Assembly (NCBI GenBank): GCA_030789695.1
Contig: CM061139.1
Location: forward strand, 6,463,878-6,527,877
Source: Scilla litardierei
Taxonomy: Eukaryota; Streptophyta; Magnoliopsida; Asparagales; Asparagaceae
DNA: 64,000 nt
Direction of reading: 5' to 3'
Shown: positions 45,553-58,733 of the stretch, piece after piece
Layout: the number at the start of each line of letters is the position of its first letter
Numbering within the stretch: position 1 is the stretch's first letter
Position numbers and translations under genes: made by a program
The notes under the pieces: model-generated
What the model was told of the DNA's origin: nothing
Database searches by the model: none
Seen by the model: the letters and a program-made list of their open reading frames with translations, nothing else

Positions 45553-45990
45553 CAATGGGTTGTATCCGTCCGGTCCGAAGCTGAAGCTTGAGGCCAATTT
45601 TGAGAGACGAAATAGGAAGAGACGGCGGGCTGGCGGCGGGCCGACGGCCAGGCGTCTGCTGAGGCCGTTGGTGGTGACACTGGCCTCTGGCCTTGTTATA
45701 TGAATGGAGAGGAAAATGTGCTCTCTTTATTGCTTGCTGTATAAATACTCTGCAACGTGTGTGTTGTGAAGCAACCTTTTGGAAGAGGTGCACATGTTGG
45801 GGACAGGTATCAAAGTCATACATAGATCGCAACCCACTTGGTTGAATTCTGCATCGATTCCAACTTGTATTCCACTTTATTGCCGATGTTTGTATTGCAC
45901 TTTTCTGCCATTAAGATAGAGGCTATCGATGCTCATGCCGCCGGTTTACTGTCCGGGGTGATGTGACTTGATCTGTGACAGTGTGATGAG
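45553..45990 (+). other. Presumed 3' UTR of the MLK/HD16-like gene
   Basis: Follows the TGA. GC-rich for about 130 bp, then AT-rich. No clear single poly(A) signal was identified, so the right edge is a guess. Confidence 0.4.
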
Positions 45991-47567
45991 GGATGGGGGA
46001 TTCTGATCAATCGCGGCTATGTTCTCGAGTCTAAAAATCATTACCCAGCACGGAATGTGAATGAATGAATGAGAAGCTGACTGGTGTGGTAAATGAATGA
46101 AATGAGGACCGATGAAAAGAATGCGTTTTTGATCTCTTAATGGTTTTCATTTAAGTTAGGAGTTGCGGGAGCGGACCAAATGGTATGATGAAGATGACCC
46201 AATCACACAAAATGAAACGGATGCAACCGCGTTGTTCATTTTCTTTCTGCAAAGCGCATATAATGAAGACTCAGGCTTCAGTGTAGCCACAAAGGATGCC
46301 TCTCTCCATTTGGTTGTTGGCTTACATTCGGCATGGAGAAAGAAATAAACTTAGCATGTTGAAAAAAATAAGTGTCTGTACAAATTTTGAATTGGGTGGC
46401 ATAGGAACTTACCACCAAAGGAGTGTGAAGCATTGTAGCCTTGGTTCTTCAACTTGTCTTTGGAGTCCTTCCCGTTCTTGGACATATTTCTTGGGTCTTA
46501 CATGAACTCATTCATCTCTAAGTTTGGGCTCCAAATCCTGGGCTCTTTCTCGTTCAGTCTTGAACCTCATTTCTCCGATTGTTATGAGCCTAAATGTATA
46601 TATTTTGACTTATTGACCATGTTGACTAGATATGAACTCATTTGTAGTTGGTTTTGTGTACATACACTCGTGCATTTTATTAGCTACACTAATTGTATGC
46701 TCATCATCAAATTATACCTACGGATGCCTCAATATCCTAACATTCTTACTTTTTTTGATGATGACAAACCATGATACATAAGAAGGAATTTAACGAAAAT
46801 AAATACTTACTCCACCTACATGGATGCATAATGACTTGCTGCAAACATCTACACAATGTAGGAAATGTAATGTAGTACACTCGGTACATTTGAAAAGGAT
46901 GATAGTATGAACGGATATCGGTATGCAAAATATAATGTTTATAATCATATTTACTGTTGGTTTGGTTGATGTTGCTGGAAAACATATGATTGAGTGGTAT
47001 CATTAGGCAAGCATGGTGGTTTGCCCATGGTAAAATAGTTTTTAGTGCCACAAAGGTAACATAGTTTTCTATTTTTTTATTTGTGTTTTAAAATTATTAG
47101 TTCTTTTACAAGCTAATGCCATAATAAAATCTACAAGGCGAGGCAAACAAGAAGAAAGATTGGCTGAGGAGGACGGGAACCGAAAAGGATTAATTTAGAC
47201 ATCCTCGTTCCCTGAGCCAAATGTGCCGGATGATATACACGTAGAGTGACCACTTAAATTCCAAATACGGTCGCATACAGTCACATGTCGTAACCATAGG
47301 ATTAAAACATTGAAAAAGTTTCATCCGTTTCGGTATAAATGAATTTTATTATATTCATTCTCAAATACATGATACCAACTGTACTAAGGCCCGAGTGGCA
47401 CATGTGACATGTTGAGCCCGGTTAGAGCCCAAATTGACTAGGGCCCGCAACGAAGGCCCATCAGTATTAAATATGCATCGGTTATGCCAAAGGGAAAAGT
47501 ACCAAAATACATTTGTCCAGTTTAACCATAAAAAGCGCTCAAATAAAGAAGAAAAATATGATCTTTG
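45991..47567. other. Intergenic sequence downstream of the kinase gene
   Basis: No gene recognised; a 61-codon open frame at 46163-46348 has no family resemblance I can name. A SIRE fragment lies inside (listed separately). Ends at the TGTTATGAATAGG copia LTR start. Confidence 0.45.
46690..46830 (-). mobile_element. Fragment of a SIRE LTR/internal junction
   Basis: Aligns by eye with 57770-57885: CTCATCATCAAA, then CTCAATAT, TTGATGATGACAAACCA and AATACTTACTCC-CCTACAT-GATGC in the same order. This is the LTR start plus upstream spacer of the SIRE family found at 55.9-58.7 kb. Confidence 0.5.
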
Positions 47568-48360
47568 TGTTATGAATAGGACTCATTAGGCCTGAAGCTT
47601 CCGCGGCCTCAGGCCAGCGACCAGCAGCCGCGGCCCGCCGCCACGGCGGCCGAGGCCCGCAGCCGCGGCCCGCAGTCGCGGCGGCGCGCCCCGCGGCCCC
47701 CTAGGGGTTTTCGGAAACCCTAGCCCTTAACGGGCCAATCTTTCGGGGGAGGCCCAATTAACCCTAATGGGTTGTTTTCATGGCCCAAAAGCCTGAAAAT
47801 TAGCCCATTTACACATAATTTTTCTTTTTTATTTTTGGCCCTAAAAGCCCAAAATAATTAAAGAAACTTTATAAAAAGGGTTAAAGCGGTAAACAAAACA
47901 TTAAAAATATGGATCAAAGGTAAAAAGTTTTTCAAAAATATTTTTTTAGCACGTCACACACTATTTAGATTATTTAATTAATCTTTACATGTCTGTGATA
48001 TGATTATCTGCGTGGTTGTATATTTTCCATATATTATCTGCGTGGATGTGCGAATTAGGCTATGTTTTAGGGATCAGCCAGGTTTCCGACACCTTTAATT
48101 TCCTGTAATTTCTTTTTTTGAGAGAAATTTGTAAGTAAGGATATAAATGTAAAAAGAAGACCGGCGGACACCAAAAAGGAGCTGAAGGCGCATGCACAAA
48201 GATGAAAGTGGCTTCTCTCTGAAGGTCCCGAGTTGTACTTATTCTTTCATGCAACTTTTGATGTAATTTCGGACTGTCTTTTTCTTTTCGGTGTCAGCTG
48301 GCTGATCCCCATAGTCCTAAGTTATTTGTTTTCAATTGCTTATACATTAAATGCGTGGAT
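47568..48360 (+). repeat. Probable 5' LTR of the decayed copia element (internally deleted)
   Basis: Starts TGTTATGAATAGG. A very GC-rich block (about 47600-47710, repeats of CCGCGGCCCGC) is followed by CCCTAGGGGTTTTCGG and an AT-rich tail resembling 55600-55870. Confidence 0.4.
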
Positions 48361-51300
48361 GTTAACTATTTTCATGCTATGTTAATGTTACAATGAAACT
48401 ATTAAAAAGCATGCTAAAATCACTTTGATATAGTTTAACACCTATAGACAGACTATATATCTGCGATAAGATTATTTAAATGCCTGCAGCATATAAATAG
48501 CATGTGTATACATCATACTTGTTTCAATTCAGTTTAATTGAGCATAATCTTTAGTTTACAAGCGTTACATTATATGTATGATGGGCTCATGATATGACGA
48601 TATTTATGACAATAAGACAATCATGATTTCAAAAAGTTTAATATCATATACACTTTGATAAAATGAACATGAAGTTCAAAATCAAATCAAAAGACATCAC
48701 ATTTCCCCCTAATAAAATAAATATCAACAAAAACGATGGCTTATGCGAAAACCATTTATGCGATCTTTTTAGAGATGCGCAGTTTGCGGTAAATATTGAC
48801 ACCAGCAGTTGTCATAACACTGCTAAACTCTTTTAGAGTCGTCTCATTTTACAATGTATGATTTTTGAATCTACCCCTTACTTTTAAGTGTACGCCCGAA
48901 GTCGTGACTTAATAGATACGTATTTATTTTCCCCTCTGAGCATGATAAACTATCCACATAAAATTTGAACGACTCAAGTAAATGGCCTGAAGCTATACTC
49001 GAGCATTCAAAGAGACTTTTTAAAAAATCTCTTATTAATTAGAAAGTGGAAGTATAAATAATTTGCTCAAACCCCTGCTTATGTCTCCTTAGCAAGACTA
49101 ATTTTCATTGTCCTTTATAAATAAGGAATATTGAAATCAGGGGAAGTTTAGGATTAAACATGACCTGAAATAAAAATAAGGAAAACTTAAAACAGTGGAA
49201 GTCTTGAATTAAATGGGAAAGGGAAGATATGATATACATCGACATGGAGTAAGCAATGGCAAGCCAATATCAGACCAGAAGTTCTGATAAGAGCCATAAT
49301 GTTTTTGCAAACATGAATGTGCATTAACTTATGCCATATAAAAATACATACATATCTAGTCAAAACGACGAAAGTCTAGTTGACCTTATGCATATTTAGC
49401 TAGGGCTGTTGACGAACGAGCTTGAACGAGCTTGAACAGTGTGCTTGGTTTTGTTCATGAACAAAATCCATGTACAAGCTCTGTTCGTTTACTAACCGAG
49501 CTCTAAAAACATGTTCAAGCTTGTTTGTTAAGCTTACCGAACGAACGTAAATGAACATAAACGAATGTAAACCGAGCTTACCGAACGAACGTTCTGTTCA
49601 TTAACAAGACTTATCAAGCTTGTTCGTGAACATGTTCGTGAACGTTTTAACGAACACACAATCAATCTTGTTCATGAACAGATTTGCAAACAAACGAACG
49701 AACAATGGCAATGGACCAAAAGAGAGCTAGGTGCCTGCGAGTCTAGGAGTGGGAAGCTGGGAAGTTGAAGATGTGGATGTGTTTAATTCAATTTGAGGAG
49801 GTGAGTGTTTAATTTTAATTTTAGTTCACTCAAGCCCTTGTTCACGAACACTTAATGAGCTTATTCACGAACATCACTTAACGAGGTTGTTCACGAACAC
49901 TTAACGAGCTTGTTCACAAACATCACTTAACGAGCTTGTTCATGAACACTTAACGAGCTTATTCATGAACGCTTAGCGAGTTTGTTCACGAGCTTGTTCA
50001 TGAACACTTAGCGAGCTTGTTCATGAACATAAATAAACGAACATAGTTATGTTCAAGCTCTGTTCGTTTACTAACCGAGCTCTAAAAATCTGTTCAAGCT
50101 TGTTCATTAAGCTTCCCGAACAAACGTAAACGAACATGTACCGAGCTTGTTCACGAGTAGTTCGTCGAACGTTCTGTTCGTCAACAGCCCTATATTTAGC
50201 TACTCCCCGAGGACAAATAAACTTTGAAATCAAATATAATCTGTTGTCATAACATAAGTCTTAATGAGCATAATTATTGTTGTATGTTTTCAAGAGCACA
50301 CATCACACTATGTCACTTGTTTGACTTAACAAAATCATCAATATTATTCTCTTGTAGTTTTAATACATTTTATTTTACTGCGAATGATTTGCTATCTTGA
50401 ATACCCCTAAAAATAAAATGAGGATCCCATATACTCTCTGAAACTTATACAGTTTAAAAGGATATTCGTCAAAACGAAATCCATAATGACTCAAGAAATA
50501 AATGAAGCCCGAAGCATTGTCCCACAATGATCCGCACAATAGTCAATGTGAAGATGTAATCCTTCACAGTTTGAACACAGTTCAACTATTACCGGACAAA
50601 ATTAACTTGAGCATTTTAATGGAATTTTCAAAAGTCCCACATAAATTCAAAAAGAGGAATTATTTTGGGACACCAGAAGTGTCCAGAATCGACCAACTTT
50701 GGATCGATATCACCCTGGAGTGATGATGCAAGACATCATCAACCAGACGAACCCGAAGATTCTTCAAAAAGGGAGAAACTTTCATTGTCCTATTCAAAAG
50801 GGAAAAATGATAATGAGATCATCTCCATTCACATGGACATTGACTCTCCCCACTTCCTCAAAGGAATTTGAGATGATATACTATCATCATTAAAGATAAT
50901 GAAGACCTTTAGGTCTCTTGAGAGTATTTAAGAGATATAAATAGGCTTCGTCCACTCCCTTAATAGGACTGATGATGTACCTTTGGTGTACTCATCAATA
51001 TATCCTCTAAAAATGGTCATTATCCAACCACAATTTTTTTAAAATAGTGGTAACTTTGGATAAAAATGGGAAATCATAAATAATTAGCAACAGTGGTTGC
51101 GTACACTCAGCTAAACACACCATTAGAACCTTTTTATATGAATCTGATCAACTCCATATAAACATTTTCTAAGAATGGGTTTAGAGCACATCTAAAAGAT
51201 GGTACGTCTGCAACGCTGTGAATGTGTTCCTGAAGCAACACTACATAAGCTGTCATGATGCCACAAAGAGAACACATTCATCAGGACTAACCAACTTTGA

Positions 51301-52640
51301 TGAATAGATTCCAAAATCTCGTATGAGTAAGGCATTTATACACGTCTTATAGATTGTGTGTTGATGGTAATAAGGATCTTGAAGATCCTTCAATTTCCTA
51401 TTTGGTTCAAATCATCTATGAGCCTGAAGCTCAAATTGACCATTTAAAAAATAAATACATATGATCTAATTATAATCAGATTGACAATTTAAATATTGTC
51501 AAAACTTTCACATCACTGCTACTAAAAATCTAGCTAGGATTGACATACCAAATATAATGGATGCAATCCACCAGTAGCAGAAGTGGATGTCCTTAAGAGA
51601 TGAGAGGACATACCACTAGGCTCCAAAGAGAGAAATATACTCCACTAGGCTCCAAAGAGAGAAATCTACTCCTGGAGACCGAAAAAGCAATACCACCACA
51701 GGAAAGTGAGCTCAAATCCAGAACCTTATTGCAACTTGGTTGCTAAGGACCAATTCTGGATCTGTCCATATTCTTTACCCGTCCCAGAACCTTCACTTCT
51801 TTAATGCGTCGTGAAGGAGACACCTCTGGGAGAAATCAAATGATTATAGTACGTACGGGGTGAGTTTTGGGCAAGAAAGAACACATTTTGTCGACAAATT
51901 CTCTCATATTTCACTTTGCCAGCTAATATCGATTCCACAACTCTGCTTTGCCTGAAGCAAAGATAGAGATTTGTCCAAATTATAATAATGTGGAATAAGG
52001 CAATAATAAGGTGAGCTGGACTCACTTATGAAATATGAGGTGTTGGACCTGAAGTCCTGGTATCAAAAATGATATCAAATCCTGTGGGATAACTGAGTAT
52101 TGAAGCAGAATTAAAATAAAATTGTTAGCTATAAGCATTTTAATTTGCTATAGATTTAGAGGTATAAATCGCTCAAACCAGGAAGTAATCAAGTAAGATG
52201 AGCTGAACTCACTTACAAGATGAATCTGATGCATCGGCTGGTTTATGTCAAGGCATAACCCAACGAATGGCAAAAAGAGGAAATTTTTGGTTGATGCTGC
52301 TATTGGATGTGACAACATCACCGATATAAAATTTCTTCAACTGCATGTATAATTTTTTTTACTTTCCTTTCTTTCTGGGACATATATTAATAATATATTA
52401 AAGGAAAGACGACCTAGACAGAGATCCTTAAAGGACTCATACTACAAGGTTGTTGTTTGCACCTCTTAAAAACAATATTGTTCTTAAGAGAGCAAATTAA
52501 AAGAATTGAGATTATTTTAATAACTCAAAATATTATCGGATCTCCTGAAGAGAAAATACCGAAATATCTGTTAAAGTCTATCTATCAGATATGATATGAT
52601 ATGAAAGTCCTAAGCTAGCCATAAATTCTTGGCTTACAGA
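48361..52640. other. Decayed copia interior, few recognisable domains
   Basis: Apart from the hAT element, this stretch contains short phrases such as GAAGCCCGAAGCATTGTC and GAGCCTGAAGCTCAAATTGAC, and no reading frame longer than about 75 codons. Position argues for gag and early pol of the copia element, but no motif is secure. Confidence 0.35.
49401..50192. mobile_element. Non-autonomous hAT transposon with 8-bp duplication
   Basis: The left end TAGGGCTGTTGACGAAC and the right end, inverted, TAGGGCTGTTGACGAAC are identical. Both sides carry TATTTAGC (49393-49400 and 50193-50200). The interior is built of GTTCGTTTA / AACGAGCTTGTTCA repeats, with a tandem array of about 23-35 bp units at 49840-50040. 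No transposase. It sits inside the decayed copia element, so it inserted later. Confidence 0.88.
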
Positions 52641-52644
52641 ATAC

Positions 52645-52865
52645 AATCATCCTGAAGATGAACAATCATCCTGAAGATGAACAATCATCCCGAAGATGAA
52701 CTATCATCCTGAAGATGACATTAATCATCCTGAAGATGAACTATCATCCTGAAGATGACATTAATCATCCTGAAGATGAACTATCATCCTGAAGATGAAC
52801 TATTATCCTGGAAATGAACTATCACCCTGAAGATGACATTAATTAATCATCCCGAAGATGAAAAC
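52645..52865 (+). repeat. Minisatellite of 19-21 bp units
   Basis: About eleven units of AATCATCCTGAAGATGAAC and the variant ending GATGACATT. Units are not multiples of three throughout, so it is not coding in this form. Confidence 0.75.
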
Positions 52866-52919
52866 TTCATTCAATGACGATTGATGAAGAAATATTAAAT
52901 TCATTCTCCACCAAATACA

Positions 52920-53907
52920 CCGATTTGGTTATATGGATATACATTAAAAGACCCCTTTCCGTTAGCTGGAAGAGGGGAAGAGTATATATGGTCCAGAAGT
53001 ACCTTCAGTGTCTTTGTAACACTCTTTTACCTGGCCAACTGCATGCGTCTCTTTTGAGCGTTAACAGTATAGCTATTAGCCAGGTACAGTGCAGCGCCTG
53101 CAGCGCACCACTGGACCAGCGATATGTAGCTTCTGCGCTATCTCCAAGGGTCGAGGAAAATCCTCCATGTTAAATGTATTTGCATATGCAGGTTACAGAT
53201 CATCGCGATGAATAGTGTAAAAGGGACGTCCACCTCCTGAAGATCTACACAGAATCCTCCCTAGTTTACATCCTTTCACCATCCCGAGAAGCTCATTACC
53301 CAAAGAGCAGTTCAAGAACATACAAAGCCAGGTCCTGAAGTACCTCGCAGACAATGACGATTGAGACGTGGAGCTTCTACCAAATTCGTTAGCGCTCCTT
53401 TAGTTTCAGCTACTGCATTATATGAGTGAAACTTGTATAGATGAGTGATGCTTGTACTTTACTTTTGCTTTTGGAATGTTGTATATGAGATGGATGTATA
53501 GACACATAGGAGATTAATGTATAGATATATAGGATATCTGCAAGCCTGAAGCTTGATCAGATAAGGGGGAGTCAACTGTAGAGTTGTACTCTTTTTCCTT
53601 GGCTAGTGGTTTTTCCCACAGGATTTTCCATAGTCAAGGTTTTAATGAGACAACCACATTGACTCTGGATCCAGAAGTATCCACCCCTCGATACATCCCC
53701 AAATCAGGGGAAGTTATGGAGTGTTGTACTCTTTTCCTTTCGCTATTGGTTTTTTCCCACATGGTTTTCATAGCTAAGGGGTTTTAACGAGGCAGTTACC
53801 CCTAACTTGGATCCAGAAGTATCCACCCTTTAAGATACTCAGTAGTACTAATGAATCATTCAGTATTCATAAAGTCGAGTATACCACGTTGGTTGGATAA
53901 GGGGAAG
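52920..53907 (+). pseudogene. Copia pol tail and 3' non-coding motifs
   Basis: Decayed counterpart of 5823-6915. A YLQCLCNTLLPGQLHASLL-like segment corresponds to the LLYLANCTRPDIAFAVN region, followed by a decayed RNase H. Two copies of the GTACTCTTTTTCC...TTTTTCCCACA tail motif precede the purine tract and the LTR at 53908. Confidence 0.6.
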
Positions 53908-55860
53908 TGTTATGAATAGGACCCATTGGGCCTATTGGGTATCCACCTACATGAGTAACCATTATGAATACTATATAAAGGAGGCTAGGGGTTTCCTAGC
54001 CTCAACCCTTCTCCAAATCTGTTTCTCGTTCACAACACTTTGAAGTTTTTTACTCTTAGATTTTTGATAATCTTAACTGCTCTTATCATCTACATCTAGC
54101 AGCAGCTAACTTGGGTGTTGGAAGAGTGTCCGTAAGATAATTATTGCAATTGACACATCTTGTTTGAACTGATATTATTTTATTTGGTATTCTTTATCAT
54201 TGTGATCATCTTATATATATGTGAATGGATATATTACATATATAATTGTATTAATGAAGCCATTGGAATGTGTGAGATGAATAGAAAATGTGACTATGAT
54301 AATGAGATCTAAATTGACCGTTTATTTACATTTTAGAATGTTACTTACTGGTCATAGGAATACAAAGATATGGCATTGATATTCTAAAATGTTACCTACT
54401 GGTCATATGAATACAAAGGTATGACATTGATATTCTAAACAAACAAGTGTATATTTTTCTTTAATGGTTGCCTCATAACCATTCGATGCAAAGACATTGT
54501 AAGACAATATACGGCGGGGGTGGCACGTCTCCTCCCCGCCAGCACCAATGCTGCCCCACGACAATGCGGCTCATGGGACCAGCGGAGACCATCGTATGGG
54601 GAGGGAGCAGCGGAAACCAACCCCGGCACCCCCTCCGACTACAATTGTCAATGGGCTTCAGCCCAATTAAAATTTTTTTTCTCACAGTGGGCAAAAGCCT
54701 GCAGCTCTGTTGCAGGCTCGGTCCACCACGAAAATAACAAACAAAAAAATAAAAATAAAAAGCAGTGAGACTGAAGCCCACATACCGTGAGAAAAGAGAA
54801 AAAAAATATTTTGCTGCGGGCCGCATGCCGCTTTTTTCTCCAAAAAATCCATTTTTCTACTGCAGCCCGAAATCCGTAGTTAGCTGCAGGCTTCGGCCCG
54901 CAGCTCATAAAAACAAAAAAACGAAAAAAAGAGGAGGGGGTAAAATAAATAATTTAACAGAGGGGGTTTTAGGGTAATAAATAAATGGAAAAATATGGAA
55001 AAATAGGGGGGAAATATGGGGATTTGAAAGGGCAAATGAAGACTTTTGGGGATTTATAGGGGGCATAAAAATGAAATATTTCCTTTTAACAAAACAAAAT
55101 ATTGGGGGGGGGGGGGGTAAAAAGGAAATCTTTCCTTTTACAAAACAAAATATTTGAGGGCATAAAAAGGAAAACCTTTCCTTTTTCAAAAACAAATTAT
55201 TATAGGGCACCATTCAATTTTATTTGAATCGTCCCATATACGCACACCTTATACATTGCATATTATTATATATGATGCCGGTGTTTAGATCATATTTATA
55301 TGCCTTGCATCACACTTTTCTGCCACATATTCTGGGATAAATTTTATGCTTTGTTGTGCGAACATCAGCTTAATAATTATGATGATCCTGAGACCGCTCT
55401 GCCGTTAGTTAACTTACCCAACGGTGTATGACATCACCTCGTGGTATGAATAATTATTAAGCATTATATATGATGTATTTATCCTATTTTGAATCTGTGA
55501 TGGCTGTGATGCGTTATAAAAATGTTTTATGAGCATAATATTGCATGAATGGTCTATTGTGGTTTTGGATCGGCTGTTTAGTCACATATTTATATTTCCT
55601 GCACATTTCTTTTTCTTTTGAGATAATTTGTAGTGAGGAAAAATATGTAATGCCCAAGACTGATGACCATTTCCATGGAGGCGGAGGTCACTCCTGAAGA
55701 TGAAATTTTTATGGGAACCATGTGGTTTCCAAAGTTGTAATTTTCCCTTTCCTTTATGTAAAATGGACTGTATATATGGACTTTGGGACATTATTTTTTA
55801 TGTTGTGACTGGTTGATCCACGCAACTAGCCTATTCATTATAATTGCCTCTGCATGATAT
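53908..55860 (+). repeat. Probable 3' LTR of the decayed copia element
   Basis: Starts TGTTATGAATAGGACCC after a purine tract. A TATA box (ACTATATAAAGGAGG) is at about 53970-53985, about 70 bp in, followed by a CT-rich transcript start. A GC-rich segment (54500-54640) and A/G-rich sequence with a 13-G run near 55107 follow. The right end is set only by similarity to 48360. Confidence 0.45.
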
Positions 55861-55879
55861 AATTTAAAGTTTTATATCA

Positions 55880-57795
55880 ATTTATGCAATTGTGTGGACT
55901 CTGGCTAAGGAGAAAACACTAGACGGGGGAGGAGGGGTTGAATAGTGTTTATAAAATTTAAACGATAGTTATACCAATTTAAATTCCTAACCAACAATAA
56001 ATGCGGAATTATAAATAAACCCAAAATAAAACAATACTAGCACAAAGGATGTTTCAAGGGTTCGAATTATGTAAGTCCAATCCCAACTTGTTCCTGGTAA
56101 TCCTACGACCCTTCCACCCGGATACCTCCGGATACTTAAGTTAGAACTCTAACTTGAGATTTTCTTTAAACACACTTGTAAAAATCCTATAAGTGTAATC
56201 GAAACACAATCAATGTCCTTGACTCCTACAACTTGGGATCAAGCAAACCACTCTCACAAACCGAGAGTAAAACTAATATCGAAAGATATGAAATAATAAA
56301 ATAGCAACACTTACAATCACCTATGCCTTGAAGTAGAACCTGAAGGAGTAAGTGTGTTGTGTGTTAAAGTCTCTTACAAGAAGAGAGAGTCCTTTCTCTT
56401 GTAACCACCAATTTCCTAGAGGATATCACTTTGATTCTAGGTTGGAGAGCAAGAGAGAATAAGATTGGAAATTTAGGTCTTTTGGATTTGAGAGCTTGAG
56501 AACTTGAAGATGAGAGCTTAGGGGTTTCAAGAGTTGATCAAGCGTTCCTCAATGGAACAGTAGAAGCTCTCTTTATAGGTTCTCTCAAATCCTCAAACAG
56601 AATTCCTAAAAACTCCTTTGAAATCCGTGGAGAAACAGCCAACAGATAGAATTTACACAATAGACAGTCGACTGGTGAAGAAACCACAGTCGACTGCTGC
56701 GCTGTGTCAGAGGGTAGGTGAGAATTCAAACGGTAACTTACTACGTAGGATAGTCGACTGATGAAGGTCGGACATGCGCCTGTAAACCAACATGCGACTG
56801 AGAAACCTTCTACAGGAGACTAAGCAAAACATGAGTAAGTTATGAAAACTCAGGAAGTTTTGGAAAGACAGAACATGAGAATGATGTGTTATACACAGGC
56901 GCCTATGCCGTGGGTAGGTGACTGTGAAACCAATATTAGTCGACTGGTTGAAACTTGCTTAGCTTGTTAAACATCAAGTGTTAGGACAAGGATCGACAAG
57001 CGACTGAAGAAGCATTCACAGGCGCCTGTACCATGCGCAGACGACTGTGAAAGCAACATCAGTCGTCTGGCCAAAACTTACAATCTTGTCAAACACAAAG
57101 TGTCAAGAGAAGTATCGACAGGTGATTGAAGAAGCATTCACATGCGCCTGTGCCATGAGCAGGCGATTGTGAAACCAACATCAGTCGTCTGACCGAAAGA
57201 AGACAAGTTAAAGATCATTGGGAAAGAGAGATACATGCGACTGACTAACAAGCCATATGCGCCTGTAAACTCGACATGCGTCTGATGAAAGTTATAGCTG
57301 AAAGCCCAAAAAATAAATGACAAAGTATGTTCAAAACAGACGACTGTAGAACAAATCACATGCGACTGTTTGGAGACATGCGCTTGTAAATCATTCATCA
57401 GTCGCCTGTTGAAAGTCCAAAATGCACATGTTAGAGAATAATGAATTGGGGGCCAAGGAAATGAGTTCTAATGATTTCCTAGGACTGAAACAAAAGTGTG
57501 TGTGTGCTCAAATATAGTTCTACTTCTAAGCTACATACTAGAAGAGAATAAAAATATTACATCTTGTATTTGCCTCTCTTCTTTCTATTGAGTGAGCTTG
57601 AAGTCTTCTAGGAGCTTTAATCATCATCGATCATCCAATCCATTTTGCATGCTTTGATTGATCCTTGAGTGACATCCATTGCTAATTGATCTTCATGATA
57701 TGCTTAGACAATGGATTAACTGCAAGTAGGGGATTAGTCACAAGTATTTATGTTTGCTCATCATCAAAACCAAGTAGGGAGAAGTCCAATACTCA
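55880..57795 (-). mobile_element. 3' LTR of an inverted SIRE-type copia element
   Basis: On the minus strand a purine-rich run in CACCAAAAGGGTGAGAAT leads into TGAGTATTGGAC at 57795, and the far end passes through the characteristic CACTATTCAACCCCTCC near 55950. The LTR contains a long array of GTCGACTG-related motifs. The low-coordinate end could not be placed precisely. Confidence 0.55.
56660..57415. repeat. Array of GTCGACTG / GCGACTG / GCGCCTG motifs inside the LTR
   Basis: More than fifteen occurrences of variants (AGTCGACTGG, AAGCGACTGAAG, AGGCGCCTGT, CATGCGACTG) are spaced irregularly by 20-60 bp, often preceded by ACA or CAC. They are partly palindromic. The motif family resembles TAGTCGACTA in the LTRs at 23.9 and 28.6 kb. 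Confidence 0.6.
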
Positions 57796-58439
57796 ATATT
57801 CTCACCCTTTTGGTGATGACAAACAAACATAAACAAAAAGATAAATAATTATGCTTAAAGAATACTTACTCCCCCTACATTGATGCCGATAAAGTTAGTC
57901 AAATTAAGTAAGGGTATTTATAGATCAATTGAAGCAAACATGTAAGATATGCGTGAATGAAATGATTTCAATACTAGAAATTTAGGATTTTAGAATCCAA
58001 GTTCATTATATCTTACTCCCTCTGAATCTAAGGCAACTTCAATCTTAGATTCAAGTTTAGATTAAACTTAGATCAAAATTATGATTTGTTTATTTCTCTC
58101 CCTTTATGGCATTATCCAAAAAGTGGGAGTAGAAAACAATAACAATAGTGCTAAATAAGACTAAAACAATCATGAGAGTCTAAAGAATATGATATATATT
58201 CAATGTGATACCACAATAAAATCGATAAAAACACGAAGGTGCATCACAATGATATATACCAAATACTCATCAACAAATGAAATTTTAGGTGATTAAAGGA
58301 ACAAGAATCCCATATCAACATTTTATAGGCAATAAAATGTCGCACATCACATCATGAATATAATAAAGCACACAGAGAGACACAATTGCACACCGTATAC
58401 ACATGGATCACATCAGAGATAAAAACGACAAAATGTGAT

Positions 58440-58460
58440 AACACACACACACACACACAA
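58440..58460. repeat. (AC)n microsatellite
   Basis: About ten AC units in the spacer between the SIRE ORF and its LTR. Confidence 0.85.
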
Positions 58461-58625
58461 TAAATACATGGAGTACAAAAGTATGACAGACCACTCCACA
58501 TACAAACAAAAAACTATGATCATCATCATACATCATCTATTAACACAACCAAAAATACAGATAGACTCAAACTCTCAACCCTAACAAAAAATCTAGGACC
58601 AAGGGTGAGCAATCTCTGCGAAACA

Positions 58626-58733
58626 TCAATCCAGATTAGCTGCGAAGGAGTCCACATGAGTAGCCAACTCAACACGGAAATCCTGGAGCTTTGGATCAAC
58701 AAAAATGTCCTCAGGATGAGGAGCAGAAGCATC
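58626..58733 (-). CDS. C-terminus of SIRE-type accessory ORF, cut by the assembly gap
   Basis: The minus strand reads 35 codons (PHPEDIFVDPKLQDFRVELA in the middle) to a TGA at 58626-58628. Its position upstream of the SIRE purine tract and LTR is that of the accessory ORF seen at 3-1418. The rest is lost in the N run. Confidence 0.4.
   Translation of the reverse strand, partial: DASAPHPEDIFVDPKLQDFRVELATHVDSFAANLD

Larger units (their letters stand above)
47568..55860 (+). mobile_element. Highly decayed Ty1/copia element, probable outline
   Basis: TGTTATGAATAGGAC occurs at 47568 and again at 53908, the latter after a purine run GGATAAGGGGAAG. Sequence at 48090-48360 is diverged but collinear with 55600-55870 (CTTTTTTTGAGA-AAATTTGTA, then GCTGGCTGATCC). 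This fits one element with a long LTR, the 5' copy shortened by deletion. The interior between them, less the hAT insertion, is about 4.8 kb, a normal copia length. No target duplication could be confirmed, so the outline is tentative. Confidence 0.45.

Noticed and set aside
45455..45703. 82-codon ORF spanning the terminal exon
   Set aside because: It uses a different frame from the kinase exon and crosses the splice acceptor; the kinase frame matches the family C-terminus.
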